From Hygrophila difformis (lineage: Eukaryota > Streptophyta > Magnoliopsida > Lamiales > Acanthaceae), in NCBI GenBank assembly GCA_030278955.1, contig JAOANR010000012.1:523858-587857 (forward strand): 64,000 nucleotides of DNA, given 5' to 3'. Made by a program: the position numbers and the translations under genes. Positions 21,313-34,243 of this stretch are shown here, piece after piece (the first letter of the stretch is position 1; every line of letters begins with the position of its first letter). Under the pieces are notes generated by a model. It was not told where the DNA came from. It saw nothing but the letters and a program-made list of their open reading frames with translations, and made no database searches.

Positions 21313-23446
21313 ATGGCTTCGTCGTCATCCAACCCTAGTGGGAGCAGGGGGTAAGTGTTTCTTTTCCGTTTTCGCACTCGGTTTCGCAGTTTACAGTTTT
21401 GTCTTTTCATCTCCCGTGCGAAATCAAGGTTGGGGAGGGGAATGCTTTTGTTTCTCATGACGGGAAGAGTGGGAAAGTGGTCGAAGTGCGTTGAGTTTGT
21501 TCAGAAATGGGGTAGAAATCGACTAGGCAGAACCTAGGGCTCTAGGTTTTGTGTTCTTAACTGCCATTTAAGGGTTCGAAGTTTTCTGTGGTAAAGGGGA
21601 TGTTCTTATTTTGAAAATGAGGGTCTCAAAACCCTTAAAAATTTGATTTTTGTTCTTATTGCAGTATTGTTGTTCCATTTATATCTCTGGGTGTATTTGT
21701 GTTATCTGTATTTGTGTTTTGCTAATCTGTGAATAGGGTTAACACGGTGGTCATGCTTTGTTCAGCCACTGTGTTGTTTTTCAATAGATAATCGTTGATG
21801 ATGACTGAAAATGCATATTGATGATATCTGCAAAATTTATGCTTTGACAGCATGAGTTTTGTTGGTAACATTAGTACATTACAGTAGTATAGATGGATCA
21901 ACTGTTCTCGTTTCTGTTAGTGTTTGCATGTATAATATTATATGAATATTTTGGTAATAAATGCTTTTGTCGGGTACATGTTGCCCATACATTGCAAACT
22001 CAACTCTGGAAGTTGATTTTTGCACATCCGGGACATATGGTACAGACGAAACCATGCCAAAATTTTTCCAACACTTTTGGCATGGCATTTATGTGTAAAA
22101 AGACAAAATGATAGATTGTTCTTTTTGTTTAAAGTGTTTGATCTTTGTCAACTTGGAACAAGTGGGAAATACTTGTAAGGAATGTTTTGTTTTATTCCTT
22201 AAAAAACCCACTTTCCAAAACAAAATCCAAATGGGGGACCACTTACACCCCCAATTTCATTAAATAAACAAGTCAACACCTTTTCATAAAAATCCAAAAG
22301 TCGCCTTTTGTATGTATGCATGTCTAATTTTTATCTTTATTTCTTATTTTTGGTCACGGTCCATTATACATACTAGTAATTGCATGATTTATCACTTGCA
22401 TTCGATTGTCATCATTAATCTCTTATCTTCCCTACCTCACATGATTTAAATCACTTCTTAAGTGATAAAAATCAAATTCCTTCGTAGGCTCAATAACCTA
22501 TGAAATTTCCTCTTTTTGGTCCTTTGACCACCCAAAAGCATCTTAGACTATTTATAGTCTAAGAAAAATTTCTAAGGATCCAAGATCCTTATCTCTCTTG
22601 CTTTCCTTATTCTTGTTGTAATAAGAGTAGATTTGATAATCTAACCCCTTGGACTTTCATAGTGTACCTCAAGTGAGACAGGTGCTAGAAAGTGAACTGT
22701 ATTTCGAAGTGGCTAAAGGTATTAGGCTGAGGGTCTCAGACCTAATCATCTCTCCATGTCTTTTCAGAGACATCATCCCCCTAGCCCCAAACGAAGATCA
22801 CGAGGAAGAAACTCAACTACTGGATCTGCCAGTGGAGCTCCTAGGAGAAATCCTCTCCCGTATCGGAGAGGATTGCATCAAGAAAGTGTGGAGGGTCAGA
22901 GGAGTGTGCACCAAGCTAAGGGATGCAGCTGATCTTCCCATCGTCTACAGAAGGTGTGAACTGGAAACCACCATCATCAAGATGTGGGAGCAGAGGTTGG
23001 AACCGCAAAAAGAGGCACTCATGGCCAAATGCGAAGAAGCTGGCAACTATAACCTGAAACTCATCCCAGCCCTGCAGGCTTTCGGAGCAGGAAACGAGAC
23101 CCTGGCTTGTGAGCTGCTAAAGGAAGGGATTGAGGACAACCACAAGGCCTCAATCTTTGTCCGGGGATACATGCTGCTCAGCAAGCTGGACAATGAACAG
23201 GTCCAGCAGGGAGTGTCAATGATCGACAAGATCATAACCAGCAGGTTCGTCATGCAATACGTTGGGACCAACGTCTTCGCATGGTTGGCTGATAGCCTGG
23301 AGACACCCGACTTGTTTGGAAATCAAGGACCAAGGGTCTACTGCACCAGGGTGATGGAGGAAGATGAGGATGACATGATAGATTTCTGCGTACCCTGCAG
23401 CTTAACGAACTATGTTCATTGGACCAGGATTTTCTTCCAAGGATAG
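21313..23446 (+). CDS. F-box protein gene in the env position of the Athila element
   Basis: Two exons, 21313-21350 and 22663-23446, are joined by a canonical intron (GTAAGT at 21351, TTTCATAG at 22655-22662) with matching phase 2. The 273-residue product starts MASSSSNPSGSRG. An F-box lies at about residues 65-112 (LLDLPVELLGEILSRI, then VWRVRGVCTKLRDAAD, then VYRRCEL). A C-terminal half follows with an alpha-helical look (ACELLKEGIEDNHKASIFVR, then a GVSMIDKII segment). It resembles plant F-box proteins of the At2g35280 type, which act as substrate adaptors of SCF ubiquitin ligases. The target is unknown. The frame has no break, while nearby pol has one. It has the same strand as the element and lies where relatives keep an env-like gene. 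The family assignment is by eye. A separate insertion into the element is the main alternative. Confidence 0.7.
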
Positions 23447-25203
23447 AGGGGAAAGATGCTGGAGAAGGACGGAATCTGTAGAGATCCACTTTTGACTGGA
23501 CTGACTGGGACTATGGTTGCGGTAATCCTTTTTACTGATCTCTGATGCTAACCCATCCAAGTGTACAGCTTTGTCTGTATTAATGTCTGGTTGTAATTAA
23601 GGTCGTGTACTGTATAACGAACCTTAGAATTATCTGTTATGATGGGTGTACGACGTATTTTGGGCAGTCGTACATTTACTGCTTTCCACAAGAGAATTTC
23701 GTCTTGAGTTCTCCATTATTTGAAAAAGATGTGTGACAGTCCAAGATGAATAAGTGACTGTCACGCCAAAAACAAGCTGTGACATGCTTGCATGTTCACA
23801 GTGTCTCTTTTTACTGCTTTCAATTAATCAAACCGGCATAAAACAAGCATAAATCTGTCACCTAAATTCACATGTTGAATTTAGGCTAATGACGAGATTT
23901 TCAGACTATTACATTGGGATAAAACAATAAAAAATATGCATGACATAAATTCTTGAAGTTTTGAGCTATAAAAATCCAATGATAGGATCACTTGAAAGAC
24001 TAACAAACTTTCATGTTGAGAATTTGATTGAATAAGTTGTAAGAATTCTTCAAAGGTTAAATTTGAGAATAAATGTATGACATGATCAAACCGTCCCTTG
24101 TGAGATCTGAGCCGAGTCATTTTTACTCAATACTTCTTTGATTGTGTGAATCAATTCGATTAAAGGGCACTAGAACTTGCAATTGGGACCGGTTCAAGAC
24201 CATGCCATATTCCCGAAATCGAGCATATGATCGAGGCACTTAGAAAAACCCAAAATTTTGGCTTTCGTTTGAATTCCAAACCCAAAAACATTTCCCCCTT
24301 TAGGATCAACCAATCTGAGCTTTTAAACCTAATTTTTCTTTGAAGCCACTATATTACTCCTAGCCTTACAAAAAAGACCAATAAAATCAAACCCAAGTGT
24401 ACATGAGTCATCCCATCAAGGCATTGTAATTTTTGGTCATCATATATGTATCAATCGGTATGCTATAAACCGATTCAAAAAAAAAAAAAAGAAGAAGAAG
24501 CAAATTAGACAAAGTCTAATTTGCAACGAGAATGAATTGCAAATGACAAAGCAAATTAGACAAAGTCTAATGTCATGCAATAGAAAAATAGAAAAACAAA
24601 AGAAAGATAGAAATGATGATGATCATAGATTCTGCAAAATGCCAAGTTATGGTGGAATGGTGTCATGTCACTTTTTAACCCAATAATTCCTTTTCCTACC
24701 AAATGTTACGACCGTATGCCCCATTACAACCTTAAATAAGACCTCGGGATCTCGATTTGAGGAAATGAGCAGGTGGCGAGTTGGTCCAATTGCAAGCTTA
24801 TGGGAGAATTTAATTGAATTCGATCTTGAGCGTTAATGATAAAAGCCAATCTTGAGAGTGAGAGAACTTTCCGATTCTACTATATGTGAGGCTCTGCTTT
24901 GAATTGATTAATGATTCATGTCATGCTTGAATTCAAGAATTAAGCCAATGCGATTTTCTAAACACATATTCAAGAAAAATTAACAATAATGATTGATTTG
25001 TGTGTTCATTCAAGTGAGAAGTATCATTCCATTAAACACTGCAACCAAGAGAGTTTAATACTTGTAATTTTGATTGTCTTATCCCAATATAAAAAGAATG
25101 AAATTTCTGAGGCCACGCAAATGGATTGAATATGCAGAGTCCAAGCTCCTAGGAGCACTGACTCTGACTGCTCGGGGACGATCAGTATTAAATGTGAGGA
25201 TGT
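23447..25203 (+). other. Athila 3' noncoding region
   Basis: There is no credible reading frame over 1.75 kb. It has the unique-sequence character usual between the last gene and the 3' LTR of Athila-type elements, including GCCCCATTACAACCTTAAAT near 24719 and CTGCTCGGGGACGATCAG near 25169. An A/GAA microsatellite lies at 24478-24500. It ends in the polypurine-like AAATGTGAGGATG. Confidence 0.6.
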
Positions 25204-28200
25204 TGATAATGGCCAAAATTGTCCATTATTTCCAATCCATTTCCGTGTCTGAGACGGACATTTTGATCGTGATTCCATCTTATTTCAATAAGAAAGCAGT
25301 TGAATTTGACAGATTAATGCGAGTTTGTAAAAACATCAAGCCGGTAACAAAAAGACACAAAATATGCAATTTTAATTGCATTTGTGTTAGAAAAATCCAA
25401 AAACATGAAAAAGGAAAAAGAAAAGAAAAAGGAATGAAAAGATGGGCAAAAGAATAAAAGAGCCCACAAAAATCCAAAAAGATGGGAAAAAGATTGAAAA
25501 TCCCACAACTGAAAATTTGGTTAAGTGTTGAAGCATAGTTCGAATTGTAGGCAATTCGAATTAATTCGAATTGCACAACAATTCGAATTGCTAAAGAGAG
25601 CAAGGAAATGGTTAAGTGTTGGAAGGGATGCAGAAGGCTAGTTCGAATTATTCAAGTTCGAATTAATTCGAATTAGGGAATGAAGAGAGAAGAAACCCAA
25701 AGGCAAGAAGAAGATGCAATTCGAATTGTCCAAGTTCGAATTAATTCGAATTGGCACAAACAATTCGAATTGCCAACAAAATGCAAGGAAGCCAAGCAGA
25801 AACCCTCATCCAATTCGAGAAAGGATCAATTCGAATTATTCACAACAATTCGAATTGACTACTGAAGGCTACAATCCCAGCTCAAGGAAGAGATCTCACA
25901 ATTCGAATTAATTCGAATTGGTTGAGATAATTCGAACTTCACTCAACAATTCATTCAAATGAAGCTGTGGAGCATGGACACAACACTGGTGGGCCTAAAG
26001 TTTTGAAGATTGTCTATAAAAGCAGACCTTCCACAACAGAAAAAAAGGAGAGGAAGAAATTTTAACCAAAAGACAGCTTGGGACAAAAAGAACAGCAGGA
26101 GGTTCCACACCCCTTAAGGGTTAGGTAGGTAGTTTAGTTTAGTTTAGTTTATTTTTTCTTGCAAGTAGTATAATCTTTACATGCTTTAATCTTTGTTTAG
26201 TGTAGAAGCAGTTTGTGTAACCCTTAGCGTAGCCATTTTCCATATTTTTTACATGCTTTCTAGTTAGAATAAACCCTACCTTCAAGCTAATGATGGTTTT
26301 GGGTTCTTTATTTTGCTTTCAAAGTGTCAATACAAGGAAAATTTCTAGAAATGGTTTTATCCATTTGTTTTGGCACTCTTTAATGCTTTCCCTAGAAATA
26401 AATGCTTAGTATGTTTGCTTGTTTCAACTAGGTTACATTTATTATGTCCTAGTTGACATTCAAACTTAATAAATGCATGTTTGTTGGGTTTTTGGCTTGA
26501 TTTAGTGCCTTAGAGCTTCAAATAAGTGTTCTTAGGTTTTAGATGTTTTTTAATGTCTGTGTTAATTTGTATTTAAGTTTTATTCTTCCTGCCTTAATCT
26601 TATTTCATGCTACCTTAGATAACTTGAGTGTTCTTAGTTTACTCATGTAGTTCTTAGATAACTAGATGTTTTAGGTTCTTTGATCTTTGATCTCTTGTTT
26701 GTAGAAATAGGGTTTGAACCTGGCCAATACCCACTAGACATGTATTTGTTTATTTCTTGAAAATCTCACTAGGGTGGCTGTGAAATGACACTGATGTGAG
26801 ATGAGGGATTTAGTAAATCTAAACCCATCATTACAATACAGTGTTCACCTAACCCATACTTGTGAGAACAAAAATTGTTGTTGTCTGAAAATATGTGATT
26901 CGAATTGAGGCAATTCGAATTAACTCGAATTGCTAGAGAAATTCGAATTGCATAGCCAAATTACTCTCTTCATGTGGTTTCCAACCAATTCGAATTATCC
27001 AATTCGAATTAATTCGAATTGCTCAACAATTCGAATTGGCTTGAAAACCACATTATATCCATTGTCATCCCACTCATGCCTTAGTTTATTTTCCATCTCT
27101 TACCAATTCGAATTAATTCGAATTGCTGGACAATTCGAATTCACCCTCCCCTTGAGGTAAATGCCTTAGTCAATTTGAGCAAGAAAGGGACTTCGCCAAT
27201 TCGAGTTGTCCAATTCGAATTAATTCGAATTGGCCAATAATTCGAATTAGATGATGCTCCAATTTCTAGCAATGATCAATTGAGTAAGTAATACTTCATC
27301 CTTCATGCATTCTCAATTCGAATTACCCCAATAATTCGAATTGAACTATCCCCTCTATTTTGAAAGCTCGAAAAACATTTTCTTCCATGATTTGTGTAAG
27401 CTGCATGGATGTATTGGGCCTAGGCCCAATTTATCTGATTTCTATCCATTACACATTTCAACCCATTTAGTGTCCACCTATTGTGTGCTTAACACCCACA
27501 CAAAACCAAAAATCTTTTCTTACTTTCTTATTTTCTCTTTCATTGTGTGTATGAACGGATAATGAGAAACACATAAATTAATGTTGGTGAAAGGTCCCTT
27601 CACAGGGATATCGACTAACCCGTCTTCTATGTGTTAATCATTATCTGTTATTTTGCATGATCTGGTTAGTGGTTGGTGGAAGCTTCGGCGAGCGTTCTCT
27701 TCACTAAGAGTTTCGATTAGTCACTCAGCCAATTCCTAATCAGATACAGTTTTAATTTTCTTTTTCTTAATTTCTCAACCTGAATTCAAGTTGCAATAGT
27801 ATCAACTGATGTCGACCAACATCAGTTGAGAAATATTACAGCAAGAAATATGTGGGTTATTTTTCCACTCACAGACAAAAGAAAACTGAATGACGGCGGT
27901 CACCGTCGTTTGGGATTCTTTCTGTCTACAACCATTCATCTGGGATAATTGGGAACCGGACAGCAGATGTTTGCATTCCGGAAAACCCCAACTATCTCTG
28001 GCACTCCTTTTAGCCGATTTCTTCTCATCTCAGGCTACTCCATCTTTGTGTATCACATTCTGTCTAACTCTACCATATATTTTGGGGTGTTTTATTTTCC
28101 TTTTCATATACATGTATGCATGATACTATTATGTAGATGTTCTGGTCTTATTGCTATTTTGGGGATCCTTCTCCTTGGACACAGGAGTCTTGATGTAAAT

Positions 28201-30137
28201 CAGATGCCGCATAATAAATTTCCAACAAAAATTCCTTTATAAAATCCGGATCTGAGTAAGGGATAAATTCAACAGTTATGACTAATTCATCTTCCACTGG
28301 GGGTTGATTTTGAGAGCTTAGAAGCAGAGTCAGCGATTAGGTCTCACCTAGACTGAAAGGATCTGTGTTTTAATTGAGAGTCTAGTACCTGTCTAGGGAA
28401 TGATTTTCAAATATTCATTTGCTTCTCAAAATTGCTGTGTATTGGAAATCTGATATTAGATATTGCATTAAGTCAATATCCTCTTGGGTGTAGATGAGAT
28501 GTGATAAATAATATTAGAGGAACAACATATAGGCCTTGGTGAATTTATAAGGTAAGGTCGAGTATTCCTTCGACTACTATCTTCTTCTGCCAAAGTCTAG
28601 AATTGAGTCTTGAGTGAGTACATCCGGAATAGGTTCATTTATGGATCTGTTTCATTTACTTTGTATCTCATAACCACCCAGATGTTGTAAGCTCTGTAGC
28701 TTATTGATATCTCGGGGGTTCTTGATCTGCATCTGGTCACCAAGACCAGGGGCTCTTTTATACTAACGGAAAGAGACGTTTTTAAGGATTCCGAGTGATA
28801 GATATAAATGCTTTCTTTACAGCTTTCTTTACTGCTTTCCTTTTAAATGCTTTCATAGAGGTCACTCGGAAGAATTAGGGGCTGTCCATTTGTTAAAAGG
28901 TTTGAGAGTTATGGAATGGTTTGGGTCTTGATTTGAAACTTTGGGTGTGACATGGGGGATTGATAGCAGTACTTGGCATGTCAACTAATGATTTGACAGG
29001 TGTTGCTCGTCCACCGTAAACAATTAACATACTTTTGCAAGGCATTGCAAGGGGAGTTAAGAGTTTATGGTATCTTAGAAATTGTTGTCTTAAGAGCATG
29101 TAAATTCTCACCATAAGTACCTGTCTGTTAAAGGGAACATGGTGTAGAAAGCATGAGAGTTAGCTAACTAGAGGATTATCCCAAGCTAAGATCTGTGTAT
29201 TAAAAATGGAAGTTTAATTGTATTTCATCTTAATCTTGTCCAATCTTTATTATTTCCTCCCTGTCCCTTCTGTCATAATTAAATCTGCTTTCTAGATAGT
29301 GTAGCATACTTTTATATTGCTTTCGTAGTATAGATTTAATTGCTTTCTTCGACCTAGTTTACCATGCTTTGTAGAATAATTTTTACTGTTTTCATGATCT
29401 GATTTAAATTATGTCAAGTAGTTGTTAGAAACCCTTGCAAAACTTGAAACGAGTAACCGAGTGGAAAATCTTAGTAAACGATGTGGGCTCTGCTTCTATC
29501 GCACATCCTCCAGTGAACGATCCGGTACTTACTATAAATTACTGCAATTTTTGACCCGTGCGCTTTCGGGAGCACAGTTTCGTGACACGAGTAAATAAAA
29601 ATAACATTTTGAGAAAATACTCATGTAGTGGGAAGAAGTTCAAAAGTTTCATGGCGCTATTGCCGGGGATCATAACTTGGGAGCGCCATGAAATGGGAAA
29701 TTGTATTTAGACGATTCTTCACTCCCCGGCGGCGTAATGAAACTCGTCAAAAGTTTCATGGCGCCGTTGCCGGGGAGGATGCAGCGCAGTTGCAATAAAC
29801 ATTACTCTATTAAGTATACTGGTATCCGGTAAGGTTGAATCGTTTATCCCGCGCAGGTATCTTCTTGACATGAAATTAAGAGAAGCATTATGGTGCAGAT
29901 ACCTAGGACTTTCAGGGTGACAGACTGAAGGTCCATCCCGGTTGCACCATGATACTTGTCAAAAGTTTCATGACTGGAAGGACCACAGCGCTATTTGAAC
30001 CCCACGGGAGTAATAAAAAGGGAACTCTTAATATATCCTTAAACCCCTTCCCTACATCATAACTCTTATCATTTAATAAATCCACACCTGATATTTCAGA
30101 AAATTACTCGTGTTGGCGAAGCTCGTCAAAAGTTTCA
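25204..30137 (+). repeat. Athila 3' LTR (4934 bp)
   Basis: It is a direct repeat of 8959-13906. It follows a modest purine-rich stretch (AAATGTGAGGATG) that would be the polypurine tract and ends at AAGTTTCA before ATAGG. PBS-like sequences recur inside it at 29652 and 29759. Confidence 0.93.
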
Positions 30138-30142
30138 ATAGG
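30138..30142. repeat. Target site duplication of the Athila element (right)
   Basis: This is the second ATAGG copy, five bases as expected for Ty3/gypsy integration. Confidence 0.9.
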
Positions 30143-31478
30143 CTATTAAATCTGTTAGATGTGTGAAAGTATGATGTTGTTAGCTTCAATGTGTAGCAAA
30201 CCATCCAAAGAGTGGTGTTTACCTTCCATAACATGTAGTAGACTTTGTTTATAGGGTCTCTAATGAATACGTGCAAGCTATAATAGATAAAATTATGTTG
30301 AATCTTAAATGAGCAAGAACATAATGTGCACAACCTTCAAACATTATTTAGTAGAAAAATGTCACTATAGAAAATGTGATGTTTTTATCTCCCTTACTGC
30401 GAGTGTATTTTGTTCATAATTTTGGTGCTTCAGAAACAAAGTGTGTTGTTGGATACATAGCAAATCAGTAACCATTGTCAAATGCTTATAAGTAAATACC
30501 GATCCAAAGTAAGTAACCATAATCCAATGTTTACAAGTAATACCCATCCAAAGTAAGTAACCACTGCCCAATGTTTACAAGTAAATACCCACCGAAAGTA
30601 ATGTTATCCAATGTTTACAAGTAGTTAGGCTATTGAATCTGTTAGGTATATGAAAGTGTGAGGTTGTTAGCTTCAATGTGTGGCTAACCATCCAAAGAGT
30701 GGTGCTTTCCTTCCGTAACCTGTAGTACACTTTGTTCATATGGTCTCATAATATGGACCACCTTCATAACATTATTTAGTAGGATAATATGTCATTGAGA
30801 GGGTGATGTTTTCGTCTCCCATTAATGTAGTGTGTTTTTTTAATAATGTGGTGTTTCAGAACAAACGTGTGGTGTTGGGTACACATCATTTCAGTAAATA
30901 CCCAACATTTTTATTGTTCATAACTATCGTGTTTTAGAACAAAGGTGTGGTGTTTTACGACAGTACAATGTTGTTACCTTCAATGTCTGTAACATAAGTT
31001 TGTATATTTCATCATCCACTTAACCCACTATACATACCTTCCCATCTCCAAAACCCTATTAGTTGTAGTTCAAGGTGAACCCGATTCATAACATCTAACC
31101 ATTGATCTTCCTCCAAAGTTGGAAATAGCATAAGCTTGTATGTTTCATCAATATCATTACTAGACATACCTTCCCATTTCCAAACCATATTCGTTATAGT
31201 TCAAGGTGAACCGGATTCTAAATAATGGTTGTGTTATATCTGTTACATCCTAAAAACACCTAATCATACACGACTACTGAAAATACGGACCACACTGGAA
31301 CAACACATTCAGTTATGTTAACACCAACCTACTGGTAGCACGAACACCACTGTTAGAACTATCAACATCATTGTGCCAAATGGATATGTTTGCACACTAG
31401 TTTCACATTCACACACACTTGCTATCATTCTTCACAAATTTGAACCCATGTCGGACCGCAATACAGCGGTTTTTCAGC
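30143..31478. repeat. Right part of the 530-bp array and DNA transposon interior
   Basis: This continues the array interrupted at 8958: ATAGG at 30138-30142 rejoins the flank. Minisatellite copies occur at 30470-30630. From about 30760 to 31478 the sequence is AT-rich with repeated TGGTGTTT motifs and an approximate direct repeat around CATACCTTCCCAT (31036 and 31165). No gene is visible. Confidence 0.65.
31474..31478. repeat. Target site duplication of the Tekay element (left)
   Basis: TCAGC directly precedes TGTAACACC and recurs at 42460-42464 after ATTACA. Confidence 0.9.
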
Positions 31479-34050
31479 TGTAACACCCCGGATTTGGTCA
31501 CCCAGGCCGGGACGTTACGCCACACTCTTTTAAACAAGACACGATCAAATCGAACTCATATAAAAGAATGCTACGGCTTAAGTTGCATCATTATTTAAAA
31601 ATATTTAAAACCAATCAAAAGTGCCCGAATTTAAATCAGAGTTATAATCCATCATGCACAAGTAAAGTAATGCGGAAGCTAAAAACAAACAGGGCCAAAA
31701 CATGCGGCCAAAACATAGTACAAGTCCAATGCGTAAATTAAAAATAATTTAAAGTGCGACAAGTCTTCTTTTTTTTTTATAAAAATGAAAATCCCGTCCC
31801 TCCGTGTCATGCTTACTCTGCGAAATCTGAAAAGAAAATAAAACAACAATTTATCAGTACAAAAGGTACTGCGTAAGTTAATATATAGCACAACAAATTT
31901 TAAAAGTTTTTAGGAGAGAACACACAAAGACAATATTTTTATTTAAAAAGGCAAATAAATAAAATAATTTAAAATCTCTTACACACATTCCACGAATATT
32001 CACCAATGTTCGTTATGATCGAGGACACCCAATATGACCTTGGGGACTTACACCCACAAGGCCTCCATTAATACGATTCTAGGCCTAAGCCCTTTCGAAT
32101 CAACCCACCTCTGGGACTCGTACCCACGAGGGATGTGAAAGCAGTGACCCTATACAGACCACTCCGGAGCCCTAGATAACCCATATGGATACATCTAGGA
32201 GTATAGACTCTTACAATCACGAAACCACAATTTCACATATGCCGTTTTGGCTACAAAAGAGGGGGCGGCCCAACGAGCTCACGCCAAGTGCACTTACCCT
32301 CTAACACGTTGACATCCCACTCGATCAAAACTCACAAAGTTTTAAAATCACATTTTATCATTTCATAATATTACCACATTTCCAGATTTCACATAATACC
32401 AAAAATGAGTAACAATCGACTCTTAGTTCATCGAATATACAAAATAGAATTTACCGACTAAAAGTGACATTGTGGCAGTTTCCAAAATCACATTTAAAAA
32501 TGAAGCAAACTAATTTTAAAAATTCCGGAAAAATTACAGTGGCTAGAAAACATCAAAATAAGCATTTTTTTTATAGAAATAGCCATCTCAAAATTCGGAC
32601 TCTAAACTGGTCATTTTAACCGATTTCAGGAAGCCACCGATTTAGGATTTCACATGCTTCAGGTTATTCGACCACAGTGTGTTCAAAAATCCATATCGAT
32701 TCCAAACATACTCCAAAAATTATGAAAATTTACAGGGATGATTTAAACACATAATGGAACAAGTTTCATTAAGGAATCAAGTACCGATAACAATCATAGG
32801 ACGTTGTAAAATACACAACAAAACCGAACTTCATGAAAACACTATTCTGTCACAGTTATTAGCAGAAAATACCAGATGGAATTTCATTAACCAAAACTTG
32901 TCCAAAAATTATGAAAATTTACAGAGAGCATACTTAGAATATTAGGAACATTTTTCGTTTTGGAAAGATCTTCTAAAAACGTACGGATCATGGTCAAAAC
33001 TTCAGAGCAATAAAATTGGTCATAGGAAAAGCCTATTTGACAGATTTACCGACGGAGGAAGATTGAACTATAACTCGATGGAATCTCAACCAAAACCTCT
33101 AAAAAATGATGTGCACAATACTAACTTACCTGGGATGAGTTTAGGATCGAAATTCCCCTTGGTAGAATCCTGGAAAACGTCCAACTTGTCCCCAACAATC
33201 AACACTTCTACCGAATGCACCTATTATGGAGTTGTTTGGCAAAAACCTTAACGTTAGGGCCTGAAATCCGATCCTAAGAACAAGGATTCGAACTAAAACT
33301 CATATTACACTGGATGATGGATTTGGAAACACCCACTCGTCCAAACTTCCCTCCACCGAGACGAACACTCACAACTTCTCACCAACACTCAACTATGAAC
33401 TTATTTTCAGATGGAGTGCAAATGGGTGGATTGTAGGCTGATTGGGGGTCTTTATAGGGGTGGGGAGCAATCCAATGACTGCCATAGGATTTTAGGGAGG
33501 TTAGGGGACGAATTACAATCTAAAACCTTCGAATTAACTCCCTCAAACCTCATCCAAAACCCCACTCACCCCATGACTCCATAGGATCCCCTTGGTGATC
33601 AAGTTTCTATCCTAATCTGACTTTGTGGGGGATTTAATACACTCAAAATCATTGATAAGCATCCCCCAACGTCCCACAACGTCTGAGGATTGAATTCAAA
33701 CCGATTGGAAACGTGCCAAGTCGAAAATCAATGCAAAAACCCGAGTGTAACGCCTGAACTGCAGGCCTGCTGCTAGTGGCGCGCTGGTGGCGCGCCCCGC
33801 GCTGTCACCGCGCGGCCACCAGCCTGCGATTTTTTTCCTTTTTTTTTAATAATAATATTATGATTTTAACTTCTAAAAATCATAATATGTGAATTATCCG
33901 AGATCGTTGGGACAATTCGATACATCTATCCCGAGTCGCGGCTGTCCGAAATATTTAATTCCGCTCTCTCGGAATTAATTCGATTTTTAAATAATCCAAT
34001 CTTTAAACATTTTGATTTAAATTCTTGATGTCGATTTCTCGGGTATTACA
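31479..34050 (-). repeat. Tekay 3' LTR (2572 bp)
   Basis: It is a direct repeat of 39909-42459. On the minus strand AAGGAGGGTAGAC at 34051-34063 precedes it as the polypurine tract. A GC-rich island with repeated GGTGGCGCGC lies near 33775-33830 in otherwise AT-rich sequence. The other LTR has a 22-base shorter version of it. Confidence 0.92.
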
Positions 34051-34243
34051 GTCTACCCTCCTTAGAAATCAACTTCGTCCTCGAATTTGGGTCGCACTCG
34101 GACTGATAGCAATGCAGACAATTAAATGGCACGCATAAAATATTGAGGTTTGAAAATTAAATTCTTACCTCGGCGCGTGACGACTCTTTGCGAGGTATCA
34201 CATCCTCTCCCCCTTAGGATTGCAGTTATGTCCCCATAACTGC
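34051..34243 (-). other. Tekay 3' untranslated region and polypurine tract
   Basis: This short stretch lies between the chromodomain stop and the 3' LTR and has no reading frame. Confidence 0.7.

Larger units (their letters stand above)
8959..30137 (+). mobile_element. Complete Athila-type Ty3/gypsy retrotransposon, 21.2 kb, carrying an F-box gene
   Basis: Two long, nearly identical direct repeats begin TGATAATGG and end AAGTTTCA, flanked by the 5-bp duplication ATAGG. A PBS matching the 3' end of plant tRNA-Asp follows the first repeat. The internal part has Athila-type gag and pol, then a two-exon F-box gene where Athila relatives have an env-like gene, then a long 3' noncoding region. The gag frame has one stop and the end of pol one frameshift. 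Close similarity of the LTRs points to a recent insertion. LTRs of about 4.9 kb are far longer than the 1-2 kb I would expect for this lineage. Confidence 0.93.
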
